From Cupriavidus oxalaticus (GTDB lineage: Bacteria > Pseudomonadota > Gammaproteobacteria > Burkholderiales > Burkholderiaceae), in the NCBI RefSeq assembly GCF_016894385.1, contig NZ_CP069812.1:434001-498000 (forward strand): a stretch of 64,000 bases of DNA, written 5' to 3'. The notes beneath the pieces are model-generated. The model had not been told where the DNA came from, made no database searches, and worked only from the letters and a program-made list of their open reading frames with translations. Each line of letters opens with the position of its first letter. Positions within the stretch are counted from its first letter, which is position 1. Shown one piece after another: positions 18,347 to 26,316 of the stretch. The position numbers were made by a program, and so were the translations under genes.

Positions 18347-19420
18347 ATGAGCCAATACAAGATTGCCGTGATTCCCGGAGACGGAATCGGCACGGAAGTC
18401 ATGCCCGAGGGCATACGCGTGATGGACGCCGCGGCGCGCCGCTTCGGCATCGACTTCCAGTGGGATCACTTCGATTTTTCCAGCTGCGACTACTACGCCC
18501 GTCACGGCAAGATGCTGCCGGACGACTGGTTCGACACGCTGGTCAAGTACGACGCCATCTACTTCGGCGCGGTCGGCTGGCCGGATACGGTGCCCGACCA
18601 CGTCTCGCTGTGGGGTTCGCTGCTGCAGTTCCGCCGTTCGTTCGACCAGTATGTCAACCTGCGCCCGGTGCGGCTGATGCCCGGCATCCGGAGCCCGCTG
18701 GCGGGCCGCAAGCCCGGCGACATCGATTTCTATGTGGTGCGCGAGAACACGGAGGGGGAATACTCCAGCATCGGCGGCCGCATGTTCCCGGGCACCGAGC
18801 GCGAGATCGTGGTGCAGGAAACCGTGATGAGCCGCACCGGCGTCGACCGCATCCTGAAGTTCGCGTTCGAGCTGGCGCAGAAGCGCCCGAAAAAGCACCT
18901 GACCTCGGCGACCAAGTCGAACGGCATCTCGATCACGATGCCGTACTGGGACGAGCGGGTCGAGGCAATGGCCGCGAATTACCCCGGCCTGAAGGTCGAC
19001 AAGTACCACATCGACATCCTGACCGCCCATTTCGTCCAGCATCCGGACTGGTTCGACGTGGTGGTCGCCAGCAACCTGTTCGGCGACATCCTGTCCGACC
19101 TGGGACCGGCCTGCACCGGCACCATCGGCATCGCGCCGTCGGGCAATATCAACCCGGACCGCACCTTCCCCAGCCTGTTCGAGCCGGTGCACGGCTCGGC
19201 CCCTGATATCGCCGGGCGCGGCGTGGCCAACCCGATCGGCCAGATCTGGTGTGGTGCCATGATGCTGGAACACCTCGGCCATGACGAAGCCGGCGCCGCC
19301 GTGCTGGGCGCGATCGAGAAGGTGCTGGCCGCCGGGCCGGAGCACGCGCCGCTGACGCGCGATATCGGCGGCAAGGCCGGTACCGCGGACCTGGGCCGCG
19401 CCATCGCGGAGGCGCTGTGA
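18347..19420 (+). CDS. ttuC: Tartrate dehydrogenase/decarboxylase (D-malate dehydrogenase family)
   Basis: This 357-residue NAD-dependent beta-decarboxylating dehydrogenase belongs to the isocitrate/isopropylmalate dehydrogenase family. The opening YKIAVIPGDGIGTEVMPEG and the segment VRENTEGEYSSIGG are typical, and VVASNLFGDILSDLGPAC carries metal-binding aspartates. TtuC-type enzymes oxidise tartrate or D-malate; tartrate decarboxylation gives D-glycerate. The next gene, a glycerate kinase overlapping by four bases, supports the tartrate/glycerate role. D-malate as the main substrate cannot be excluded. Confidence 0.88.
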   Translation: MSQYKIAVIPGDGIGTEVMPEGIRVMDAAARRFGIDFQWDHFDFSSCDYYARHGKMLPDDWFDTLVKYDAIYFGAVGWPDTVPDHVSLWGSLLQFRRSFDQYVNLRPVRLMPGIRSPLAGRKPGDIDFYVVRENTEGEYSSIGGRMFPGTEREIVVQETVMSRTGVDRILKFAFELAQKRPKKHLTSATKSNGISITMPYWDERVEAMAANYPGLKVDKYHIDILTAHFVQHPDWFDVVVASNLFGDILSDLGPACTGTIGIAPSGNINPDRTFPSLFEPVHGSAPDIAGRGVANPIGQIWCGAMMLEHLGHDEAGAAVLGAIEKVLAAGPEHAPLTRDIGGKAGTADLGRAIAEAL

Positions 19421-20721
19421 GCGCCGCGTTCGCGGGGGACGCCCGCGCACTGCTGCTCGAGACCTTCCACGCCGCCGTGGCGGCGGCCGACCCGCTGCAG
19501 ATCGTCGCACGGCACCTGCCACCGCCGCACGCCGATGGCCGCACGCTGGTGGTGGGCGCGGGCAAGGCCGCCGCGTCGATGGCCGCGGCGGTCGAGCGCG
19601 CCTATGCCGGCAAGGCTACGCTGGAAGGGCTGGTGGTCACGCGCTACGCGCACGGCATGCCGACCGACCATATCCGCGTGATCGAGGCCGGGCACCCGGT
19701 GCCGGACGAGTCGGGCGAGCAGGCCGCGGCGGAGATCCTCGCCGCGGTGCAATCGCTGACGCCGCGGGACCGGCTGCTGGTGCTGGTCTCGGGCGGCGGT
19801 TCCAGCCTGCTGTCGCTGCCGGCCGAGGGCATCCCGATGGCCGACCTGAAGGCGACCACCAGGGAACTGCTGCGCTGTGGCGCGCCGATCACCGACATGA
19901 ACATCGTGCGCAAGCACATCTCGCGCATCCAGGGCGGCCGGCTCGCACAGGCGAGCCAGGCGCCGGTGACCACGCTGATCGTCTCGGACGTGGCCGGCGA
20001 CGATCCCAGCGCGATCGCCTCGGGCCCGACCGTGGCCGACCCCAGCACCTTCGGCGACGCGCTGGAGATCCTGCGCCGCTATGGCGCGCAGGTGCCGGCC
20101 AGCGTGCAGTCGCACCTGGAACGGGGCGCGCGGGGCGAGGTGCCGGAGACGCCCAAGCCCGGCGATCCCCTGTTCGATCGTGTCGACAACGTCATGATTG
20201 CCACGGCTCACGGCAGCCTCGAGGCCGCCGCCGCGCTGTTCCGCCAACGCGGCATCACGCCGGTGGTTCTGGGCGACACGGTGACGGGTGAGGCGCGCGA
20301 AGTGGCGCGGGTCTATGCCGCGCTGGTGCGCGAGATTCGCGCGTACAATGCGCCGTTCGCCACGCCCGTGGCGCTGATTTCCGGAGGTGAGTGCACGGTC
20401 ACTTTGCCGGCCGGCGGCGCAAGCAAGGCGCGCGGCGGGCGCTGCTCGGAGTTCCTGCTGTCGCTGGCGGTCGAACTGGCAGGCATGCCTGGCGTGCATG
20501 CGATCGCTGCCGACACGGACGGCATCGACGGCTCGGAAGACAACGCCGGCGCGCTGGCCGATCCGACCACGCTGGCGCGCGCCGAAGCCGCCGGCCTGCC
20601 GGGCCAGCGCCAGCTCGACGCGCATGACGCCTGGGGCCTGTTCGATGCCATCGGCGACCTGGTCGTCACCGGACCCACGCGCACCAACGTGAACGATTAC
20701 CGCGCCATCCTGATTCTCTGA
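19417..20721 (+). CDS. ttuD: Glycerate 2-kinase / TtuD (MOFRL family)
   Basis: This 434-residue MOFRL-family protein was historically called hydroxypyruvate reductase; the family is now known as glycerate 2-kinases. Motifs include VVGAGKAAASMAAAVE near residue 47, VLVSGGGSSLLSLP, VSDVAGDDPSAIASGPTV, and the C-terminal ALISGGECTVTL and ADTDGIDGSEDNAGA. The GTG start at 19417 overlaps the preceding TGA in a GTGA arrangement, which implies translational coupling. The pair can send tartrate via glycerate to 2-phosphoglycerate. Confidence 0.9.
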   Translation: MSAAFAGDARALLLETFHAAVAAADPLQIVARHLPPPHADGRTLVVGAGKAAASMAAAVERAYAGKATLEGLVVTRYAHGMPTDHIRVIEAGHPVPDESGEQAAAEILAAVQSLTPRDRLLVLVSGGGSSLLSLPAEGIPMADLKATTRELLRCGAPITDMNIVRKHISRIQGGRLAQASQAPVTTLIVSDVAGDDPSAIASGPTVADPSTFGDALEILRRYGAQVPASVQSHLERGARGEVPETPKPGDPLFDRVDNVMIATAHGSLEAAAALFRQRGITPVVLGDTVTGEAREVARVYAALVREIRAYNAPFATPVALISGGECTVTLPAGGASKARGGRCSEFLLSLAVELAGMPGVHAIAADTDGIDGSEDNAGALADPTTLARAEAAGLPGQRQLDAHDAWGLFDAIGDLVVTGPTRTNVNDYRAILIL

Positions 20722-20766
20722 TTCTGAAGAAGCGCCCGCCGTCCCCGCGGCGGGCCCAAGCAAGCC

Positions 20767-21801
20767 ATGACCCAGAAGCTCACCATCACCCGCCCGGACG
20801 ACTGGCACCTGCACCTGCGCGACGGCGCAGCCCTGGCGGCCGTGCTGCCCGACACCGCCCGCCAGTTCGCGCGCGCGATCATCATGCCGAACCTGAAGCC
20901 ACCCGTGACCACGGTGGAGCAGGCGCAGGCCTACCGTGCCCGCATCCTGGCGGCGCTGCCGGCCGGCATGCAGTTCGAGCCGCTGATGACGCTGTACCTG
21001 ACCGACAACACCAGCCCCGAGGAAATCGTCGCGGCCAAGGCCAGCGGCTTCGTGCACGGCGTCAAGCTGTACCCGGCGGGCGCCACCACCAACAGCGACG
21101 CCGGCGTGACCGACATCCGCCGTTGCTACGCCGCGCTGGAAGCGATGCAGCGCGAAGGCCTGCCGCTGCTGGTGCACGGCGAAGTCACCGACCCGGCCAT
21201 CGATATCTTCGACCGCGAGGCCGTGTTCATCGAGCAGGTGATGACGCCGCTGCGCCGCGACATGCCCGAACTGAAGGTGGTGTTCGAGCACATCACCACG
21301 AAGGACGCCGCGCAATACGTGCTGGAAGCCGGCGGCCCGGTCGGCGCGACCATCACCGCCCACCACCTGCTGTACAACCGCAACGCGATCTTCACCGGCG
21401 GCATCCGCCCGCACTATTACTGCCTGCCGGTGCTCAAGCGCGAAACCCACCGCGAGGCGCTGGTGGCGGCCGCTACTTCGGGCAACCCGCGCTTCTTCCT
21501 GGGCACCGACAGCGCGCCGCACGCGCGCGGGCTGAAAGAGCACGCCTGCGGCTGCGCCGGCTGCTACACCGCGCTGCACGCGATGGAGCTGTATGCCGAG
21601 GCCTTCGACGCCGCCGGCGCGCTCGACAAGCTGGAAGCCTTCGCCAGCTTCAACGGCCCGGCCTTCTACGGCCTGCCGCGCAACACCGGCACGCTGACGC
21701 TGGAGCGTGAAGACTGGCAGCTGCCGGCCGAACTGCCGTACGGCGACACCACGCTGGTGCCGCTGCGCGGCGGCGAGACGCTGCGCTGGAAGGCGCGCTG
21801 A
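20767..21801 (+). CDS. pyrC: Dihydroorotase (PyrC type)
   Basis: This zinc amidohydrolase closes carbamoyl-aspartate to dihydroorotate in pyrimidine synthesis. At 344 residues it is the class II, E. coli-like form. H14 and H16 of [10 protein letters not shown] bind metal, and K100 in VKLYPAG is the expected carbamylated lysine. [20 protein letters not shown] and GTDSAPH supply the other metal and substrate residues. It stands 45 bp after ttuD, with a DUF3025 gene beginning 11 bp downstream. Confidence 0.95.
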   Translation: MTQKLTITRPDDWHLHLRDGAALAAVLPDTARQFARAIIMPNLKPPVTTVEQAQAYRARILAALPAGMQFEPLMTLYLTDNTSPEEIVAAKASGFVHGVKLYPAGATTNSDAGVTDIRRCYAALEAMQREGLPLLVHGEVTDPAIDIFDREAVFIEQVMTPLRRDMPELKVVFEHITTKDAAQYVLEAGGPVGATITAHHLLYNRNAIFTGGIRPHYYCLPVLKRETHREALVAAATSGNPRFFLGTDSAPHARGLKEHACGCAGCYTALHAMELYAEAFDAAGALDKLEAFASFNGPAFYGLPRNTGTLTLEREDWQLPAELPYGDTTLVPLRGGETLRWKAR

Positions 21802-21812
21802 CCGCTGCGGCA

Positions 21813-22652
21813 TTGCCAGCCGGAGCAACCGCGGCGGGCGAATCCTTCGCCGCCGCGCTGGCCGGGATCGAATGGTCCCGGCCATGGTTCCAACCCTTTG
21901 CCCCGCGCGGCGCAGCGCTGGCCGCGGCAGTGCAGGGCGGGGCCGACCTGCGGGCACTGCTCGATACCGAGTCCGGCGCGCTGGGTCTGCACAACGGGCG
22001 CGGCCTGCCGCTGCGCTTTGTCCCGCAACTGGCCTTGCCGGAGGGCAGTGCCTATGAAGCGCATATCGACGCCACCGGCGAGGTCCCGACGCGCGACAAT
22101 CTCCACGATTTCTTCAACGCGCTGGTCTGGCTGCATTTCCCCCAGGCCAAGCGCGTACTCAACCGGATCCAGGCCACGGTGATCGCGCGCGAAGGCGTGC
22201 GTACCACGCGCGGCGGCGTACGCGACGCGGCCACGCTGTTCGACGAGAACGCGGTGCTGTTCCTGGGCGAGGGCGACGAACATGCCGAAGCGCTGCGAGG
22301 GTTTGCCTGGCAGCAGCTCTTTGTCACGCAGCGCCACGTGTGGGACACCGCCTGCAGGGTGGTGCCGTTCGGCCATGCACTGCTGGAAAAGCTGGTGCAG
22401 CCGTACAAGGCCGTGACCGCTCATGCCTGGACGCTGCCGCTGGTGGCGGATGGCGCGCTGGACAAGGCGGTGGCGTTGTCGCTGCAAGACGCTGCTGCAG
22501 CCGGCGCGTTGCGCGGCGGCCGCTGCTTCGCCCCGCTGCCTGTCATGGGGATCCCGGGGTGGTGTGACGACAACGCCTCGCCAGATTTCTATGCCGACAC
22601 CACCGTGTTCCGGCCCGGGCGCATGCGGGATTTACGCCGGCAACCCGATTGA
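21813..22652 (+). CDS. DUF3025 domain-containing protein
   Basis: This is a 279-residue protein of unknown function. The conserved core EVPTRDNLHDFFNALVWLHFPQAK is characteristic of DUF3025, a family common in beta- and gammaproteobacteria. No signal peptide or membrane segment is visible. The start is uncertain: TTG at 21813 gives the longest frame without overlapping pyrC, and no ATG exists until well into the conserved region. The closeness to pyrC (11 bp) suggests co-transcription. The RNase P RNA gene begins 23 bp after its stop. Confidence 0.75.
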   Translation: MPAGATAAGESFAAALAGIEWSRPWFQPFAPRGAALAAAVQGGADLRALLDTESGALGLHNGRGLPLRFVPQLALPEGSAYEAHIDATGEVPTRDNLHDFFNALVWLHFPQAKRVLNRIQATVIAREGVRTTRGGVRDAATLFDENAVLFLGEGDEHAEALRGFAWQQLFVTQRHVWDTACRVVPFGHALLEKLVQPYKAVTAHAWTLPLVADGALDKAVALSLQDAAAAGALRGGRCFAPLPVMGIPGWCDDNASPDFYADTTVFRPGRMRDLRRQPD

Positions 22653-22675
22653 ATCGGTGTTAGACTGCGGCCCGC

Positions 22676-23012
22676 AAAGCAGGCTAGGCAACCGCTGCCT
22701 GTACCGCAAGGTGCAGGGGGAGGAAAGTCCGGACTCCACAGGGCAGGGTGTTGGCTAACAGCCATCCACGGCAACGTGCGGAATAGGGCCACAGAGACGA
22801 GTCTTGCCGCCGGGTTCGCCCGGCGGGAAGGGTGAAACGCGGTAACCTCCACCTGGAGCAATCCCAAATAGGCAGGCGATGAAGCGGCCCGCTGAGTCTG
22901 CGGGTAGGGAGCTGGAGCCGGCTGGTAACAGCCGGCCTAGAGGAATGGTTGTCACGCGCCGCTGGCCGCAAGGCGGGCGGTGTGCACAGAATCCGGCTTA
23001 TCGGCCTGCTTT
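22676..23012 (+). ncRNA. rnpB: RNase P RNA (class A)
   Basis: This is the catalytic RNA of RNase P, which matures tRNA 5' ends. The conserved 5' core GAGGAAAGTCCGGACTCC lies near 22720-22738. The segment AGGGTGAAACGCGGTAACC is also present, with CCCAAATAGGCAGGCGATGA and AGAGGAATGGTTGTCACG following. The terminal P1 helix pairs AAAGCAGG (22676-22683) with CCTGCTTT (23005-23012), which sets the ends; the total is about 337 nt. There are no competing genes on either strand here. The exact mature ends are estimates. Confidence 0.95.
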
Positions 23013-23069
23013 GCTTCAGTCTTCGGCATGACCCGGCGCCTTCGCGGCACACCGGGCGGCCAACTTCCA

Positions 23070-23492
23070 TCAGCCTTCGACGATTTCCAGCGTGTGCGTG
23101 ATCTCGGCCGTCCTGGCCAGCATGATCGACGCCGAGCAGTACTTTTCGTGCGACAGCGTGATCGCGCGCTCGACCGTGGCGGGGTTGAGATTCTTGCCGG
23201 TCACCACAAAATGGAAGTTGATGCGGGTGAAGACCTTGGGGTCTTCGCTGGCGCGCTCGGCCTGCAGCTGCACGCTGCAGCCGCGCACGTCCTGGCGGCC
23301 GCGCTTGAGGATCAGCACCACGTCATAGGCCGTGCAGCCACCGGTTCCGACCAGCACCATTTCCATCGGCCGCGGCGCAAGGTTATGGCCGCCGCCCTCG
23401 GGAGCGCCGTCCATCGCAACGATATGGCCGCTGCCGGTCTGGGCCACGAAGCTCATGCCGTCGGTGCCCATCCATGTTACTTTGCATTCCAT
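23070..23492 (-). CDS. OsmC family protein
   Basis: This 140-residue protein has the OsmC/Ohr fold. The two family cysteines are present: one in VGTGGCTAYDVVLIL (about residue 53) and one in SHEKYCSASIML (about residue 118). Members reduce organic peroxides or act as general stress proteins; this shorter form resembles the YhfA subgroup, whose substrate is not settled. It is convergent to rnpB. The 700-bp gap upstream of it is AT-rich and holds the sRNA unit. Confidence 0.9.
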   Translation of the reverse strand: MECKVTWMGTDGMSFVAQTGSGHIVAMDGAPEGGGHNLAPRPMEMVLVGTGGCTAYDVVLILKRGRQDVRGCSVQLQAERASEDPKVFTRINFHFVVTGKNLNPATVERAITLSHEKYCSASIMLARTAEITHTLEIVEG

Positions 23493-23647
23493 TCTGTTCG
23501 TTCCTGTCGTTTATGTTGTGACATTGCGATCACCAGCGCGTGATCTCGCATCTTGCAATTCCAGTATATGGCATCGTCAAGTTGGGCAGCCGGATGCCGA
23601 TAGCCTTATAAAATCTGAGGGTTTCCTCTAATGTGACGGTTCTATGG

Positions 23648-23679
23648 CAATGACATCTTGAGTTTATGTCATTGTTTTT
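23648..23679. repeat. Inverted repeat followed by T run in AT-rich gap
   Basis: CAATGACAT (23648-23656) and ATGTCATTG (23666-23674) are perfect inverted arms around a 9-nt loop, followed by TTTTT. The surroundings are much more AT-rich than the window. It could be a terminator of a short plus-strand RNA, for which TTGGGC/TATAAA near 23582-23612 is a weak promoter, or a repressor site. No protein gene reads into it. Confidence 0.45.
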
Positions 23680-23756
23680 AAAGGAAATTCATGCGAGGCG
23701 AGGTCGGGGTTCATCTTCCCGCTATACGAAATCGCATTTCGCACTACAAATTCCCC

Positions 23757-23784
23757 TTGCATCCGGGAAAACCCCATGTATAAT
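23757..23784 (+). promoter_or_regulatory. Strong sigma70-type promoter of a probable small RNA
   Basis: TTGCAT (23757-23762), a 16-nt spacer and a perfect TATAAT (23779-23784) form the best promoter match in the window. No plausible protein gene follows before the terminator at 23920. The predicted transcript start is near 23792. Confidence 0.65.
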
Positions 23785-23791
23785 TTCAATC

Positions 23792-23950
23792 ATTGAACGA
23801 CGGCGCTGACAGCGCGCCAGAGTGCGAAAGCGAAGCCTTCCGGATACGCCAGCCGCACCGCCCGCAGGTCCCCGTCGATCTCCAAGTGTCTCCTCCACCC
23901 TCCTCCTTTGGTGGATTCAAACCCAAGCTAAACCAGCTTGGGTTTTTTTT
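23792..23950 (+). ncRNA. Probable small RNA with anti-Shine-Dalgarno motifs, upstream of rplM
   Basis: A free-standing unit of about 160 nt runs from a consensus promoter to an intrinsic terminator between the OsmC gene and rplM. Just before the terminator stem is the pyrimidine-rich stretch TCCTCCACCCTCCTCCTTTG (23891-23910), which contains two CCTCC-type motifs able to pair with Shine-Dalgarno sequences. The open frame across it lacks a ribosome site and runs through the terminator, so I do not call a protein. I recall a family of toxic betaproteobacterial small RNAs with anti-Shine-Dalgarno motifs; membership here is a hypothesis. A covariance-model search would settle it. Confidence 0.6.
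23920..23950 (+). terminator. Intrinsic terminator of the small RNA unit
   Basis: AACCCAAGCT (23920-23929), loop AAACC and AGCTTGGGTT (23935-23944) form a 10-bp stem that runs into eight T residues. It separates the small RNA unit from the rplM leader. Confidence 0.85.
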
Positions 23951-24030
23951 CGCCCCTGCTATCGAAGTGGCTCACGCTGCTCAGGTAGTCGATTTGCGGC
24001 AACGATCTTGACGAAAACCCCAGTCTTTGC

Positions 24031-24060
24031 TTGTGCCAGTCCCAGAGCCGCCATTATAAT
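24031..24060 (+). promoter_or_regulatory. Candidate promoter of rplM-rpsI
   Basis: TTGTGC (24031-24036), an 18-nt spacer and TATAAT (24055-24060) lie 140 bp before rplM and after the small RNA terminator. The resulting leader of about 130 nt could hold a ribosomal-protein feedback site; I see no clear conserved fold in it. Confidence 0.5.
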
Positions 24061-24199
24061 CGTGGGCTTTTCCGTCATGCCCGCGGGAAAGAAGAAGCAG
24101 CATCCGGCCAGTCCCCCGGGACCGGCCACAAGACTTGCAGGGGCGAGCACAAGCCTTCGCGAGTCGGATTCGGGCACGAACTAATAGTCAGGAAAAATC

Positions 24200-24628
24200 A
24201 TGAAGACCTTTTCCGCCAAGCCTCATGAGGTAAAGCGCGACTGGTACGTGATTGACGCGACGGACAAAGTCCTCGGCCGTGTCGCCAGCGAAGTGGCACG
24301 CCGTCTGCGCGGCAAGCACAAGCCGGAATTCACTCCGCACGTCGACACGGGTGATTACATCATCATCGTCAATGCAGCCAAGCTGCGTGTCACGGGTACC
24401 AAGGAAACGGACAAGAAGTACTATCGCCATTCGGGCTACCCGGGCGGTATCTACGAAACGACGTTCGGCAAGATGCAACAGCGTTTCCCGGGCCGTGCCC
24501 TGGAAAAGGCTGTGAAGGGCATGCTGCCGAAGGGTCCGCTGGGCTACGCGATGATCAAGAAGCTGAAGGTTTACGCCGAAGCCGAGCATCCGCACGAAGC
24601 GCAGCAGCCCAAGGCGCTGGAAATCTAA
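24200..24628 (+). CDS. rplM: 50S ribosomal protein L13
   Basis: This 142-residue protein has full bacterial L13 length, opening with [20 protein letters not shown] and containing [23 protein letters not shown] and the [10 protein letters not shown] segment. L13 is an early-assembly protein of the large subunit. AGGAAA before the ATG serves as ribosome site. It is followed 12 bp later by rpsI, the usual pairing, so S9 and L13 are made together. Confidence 0.98.
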   Translation: MKTFSAKPHEVKRDWYVIDATDKVLGRVASEVARRLRGKHKPEFTPHVDTGDYIIIVNAAKLRVTGTKETDKKYYRHSGYPGGIYETTFGKMQQRFPGRALEKAVKGMLPKGPLGYAMIKKLKVYAEAEHPHEAQQPKALEI

Positions 24629-24640
24629 GGAGGCCAATCC

Positions 24641-25033
24641 ATGATCGGTAACTGGAATTACGGTACTGGCCGCCGCAAGAGCGCTGTGGCTCGTGTCTTC
24701 ATCAAGTCGGGCAAGGGCGACATCGTCGTCAACGGCAAGCCCATCAAAGAGTATTTCGCTCGCGAAACCTCGCTGATGATCGTGCGCCAGCCCCTGGAAC
24801 TGACCGCCCACGGCGAAACGTTCGACATCAAGGTCAACGTGACCGGCGGTGGCGAAACGGGCCAGGCCGGCGCAGTGCGCCACGGCATCACCCGCGCCCT
24901 GATCGACTACGATGCGACCCTGAAGTCGGCCCTGTCGAAGGCTGGCTACGTCACGCGCGATGCACGTGAAGTCGAGCGTAAGAAGGTCGGCTTCCACAAG
25001 GCGCGTCGTCGCAAGCAGTTCTCGAAGCGCTGA
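24641..25033 (+). CDS. rpsI: 30S ribosomal protein S9
   Basis: This 130-residue protein opens with [16 protein letters not shown] and has the basic tail [17 protein letters not shown] that reaches the P-site tRNA. GGAGG six to ten bases before the ATG is a strong ribosome site. A clear terminator follows 43 bp later. Confidence 0.98.
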   Translation: MIGNWNYGTGRRKSAVARVFIKSGKGDIVVNGKPIKEYFARETSLMIVRQPLELTAHGETFDIKVNVTGGGETGQAGAVRHGITRALIDYDATLKSALSKAGYVTRDAREVERKKVGFHKARRRKQFSKR

Positions 25034-25075
25034 TGCGTTTTCGCGGTTCCGGTCCTGCCGGATGCCGCGAAGTGC

Positions 25076-25109
25076 AAAAAAACCGCACGCTGGCCGTGCG
25101 GTTTTTTTT
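25076..25109 (+). terminator. Intrinsic terminator after rpsI
   Basis: AAAAAAACCGCACG pairs with CGTGCGGTTTTTTTT around a CTGGC loop. A GC-rich core with an eight-T tract is a textbook form, ending the rplM-rpsI transcript. Confidence 0.9.
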
Positions 25110-25284
25110 CGCCCGTGTCCTGCGGATTCGCATTCGGCTGCTGAAATTGCGGTCGGGCTCCCAGACTTTTGTGGGGTATCGGCTGCACGCGGATACAATC
25201 ACGCCCTGTCGCCTTCGGCAAGCCGTCTGCCAGGGCGATGCGCTCCGGGTGTCGGGCCCGGTACGAACGAGAGAGGAGTGAGCG

Positions 25285-25782
25285 ATGCTGTTTTCGAAGA
25301 AGAAAGGCCTTTCGATCGATACGCTGATTGGCGCAGACACCGCCATCGACGGCGATCTGGTGTTTGCCGGCGGCCTGCGGCTGGACGGGCGCGTGCGCGG
25401 CAATGTCACCGCGGCGCCGGGCAAGGCGAGCATGCTGGTGATCAGCGAGAAGGGCATGGTCGAGGGCGAGATCAGCGTCGGCCACCTGGTGCTGAATGGC
25501 ACGGTCAAGGGGCCGGTACACGCTTCCGACCTGCTGGAATTGCAGCCACAGGCCCGCGTGCTGGGTGATGTGCGTTATGCGGCGCTGGAGATGCACCAAG
25601 GGGCGTTGGTCGAAGGGAGGCTGGTGCCGCTGGCACAGGGGGCAGCCGGTGAAATCAAGGCGTTGCCCAACGTGGTCGTCGCGGGAGCGGTGACGGAAGT
25701 GATGGGAGAGGCGGCTGAGGTCGATGCCGTGGATGAGGAAACTCAGCCCGTCGCGACCAGTCCCACCGAAAAGGCCGCCTGA
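25285..25782 (+). CDS. Bactofilin family polymer-forming protein
   Basis: This 165-residue protein has the DUF583/bactofilin beta-helix. After a short basic lead (MLFSKKKGLS), repeated Gly/Val/hydrophobic turns such as IDGDLVFAGGLRLDGRVRGNV and GMVEGEISVGHLVLNGTVKGPV run from residues 15 to 115. A disordered acidic tail follows. Bactofilins polymerise without nucleotide and scaffold cell-wall or polar machinery; the client here is unknown. A TACAAT box at 25194-25199 may be its -10. GAGAGGAG precedes the ATG. The erpA gene is 108 bp downstream. Confidence 0.88.
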   Translation: MLFSKKKGLSIDTLIGADTAIDGDLVFAGGLRLDGRVRGNVTAAPGKASMLVISEKGMVEGEISVGHLVLNGTVKGPVHASDLLELQPQARVLGDVRYAALEMHQGALVEGRLVPLAQGAAGEIKALPNVVVAGAVTEVMGEAAEVDAVDEETQPVATSPTEKAA

Positions 25783-25890
25783 GTGGCCTGCCGCACGTCG
25801 CACGTCCGGAAACCCTTGAAAACAAAGGGGTTCGGCACGATCTTCCAGTAGCGCTTAGAATACAGGCGTATCTAAACAGGAGAACACCCC

Positions 25891-26259
25891 ATGAACGCAG
25901 TCGCAGAGGCACCCGTTACCGAGGACGTGCCGGCACCGTTCGTCTTTACCGACAGCGCCGCCGACAAGGTCAAGCAGTTGATCGAGGAAGAGGGCAATGC
26001 CGAGCTGAAACTGCGCGTGTTCGTGCAGGGCGGCGGCTGCTCGGGCTTCCAGTACGGCTTTACCTTCGACGAGGAAGTCAACGAAGACGACACCACCATG
26101 GTCAAGAACGGCGTCACCCTGCTGATCGACTCGATGAGCTACCAGTACCTGGTCGGCGCCGAGATCGACTACAAGGAAGACATCAACGGCGCCCAGTTCG
26201 TGATCAAGAACCCGAATGCCTCGACCACCTGCGGTTGCGGCTCGTCGTTCTCGGTCTGA
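25891..26259 (+). CDS. erpA: Iron-sulfur cluster insertion protein ErpA
   Basis: This 122-residue A-type carrier delivers [4Fe-4S] clusters to apo-enzymes, notably in isoprenoid synthesis and respiration. The three ligand cysteines are C50 in [11 protein letters not shown] and C114 and C116 in [11 protein letters not shown]. The N-terminal extension of about 18 residues is typical of the betaproteobacterial form. AACAGGAG before the ATG supports the start. A terminator lies 13 bp past the stop. Confidence 0.95.
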   Translation: MNAVAEAPVTEDVPAPFVFTDSAADKVKQLIEEEGNAELKLRVFVQGGGCSGFQYGFTFDEEVNEDDTTMVKNGVTLLIDSMSYQYLVGAEIDYKEDINGAQFVIKNPNASTTCGCGSSFSV

Positions 26260-26272
26260 GCGGTTCCGGCCT

Positions 26273-26301
26273 AAAAAACGCACCTTAGGGTGCGTTTTTT
26301 T
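26273..26301. terminator. Bidirectional terminator between erpA and the PhyH gene
   Basis: AAAAAACGCACC, a TTAG loop and GGTGCGTTTTTTT form a hairpin with A and T runs on both sides. It lies between convergent genes and can end both transcripts. Confidence 0.88.
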
Positions 26302-26316
26302 GTTTCGGGATCGTGA

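Noticed and set aside
18979..21957. Open frame of 992 codons on the minus strand
   Set aside because: It lies opposite ttuC, ttuD and pyrC, which have full catalytic motifs. Composition is Arg/His/Gln/Ala-rich without domains, as expected for antisense frames in GC-rich DNA.
23793..24011. Possible 72-residue protein across the small RNA unit
   Set aside because: No ribosome site, no similarity that I recognise, and the frame runs through an intrinsic terminator. An RNA product is more likely.
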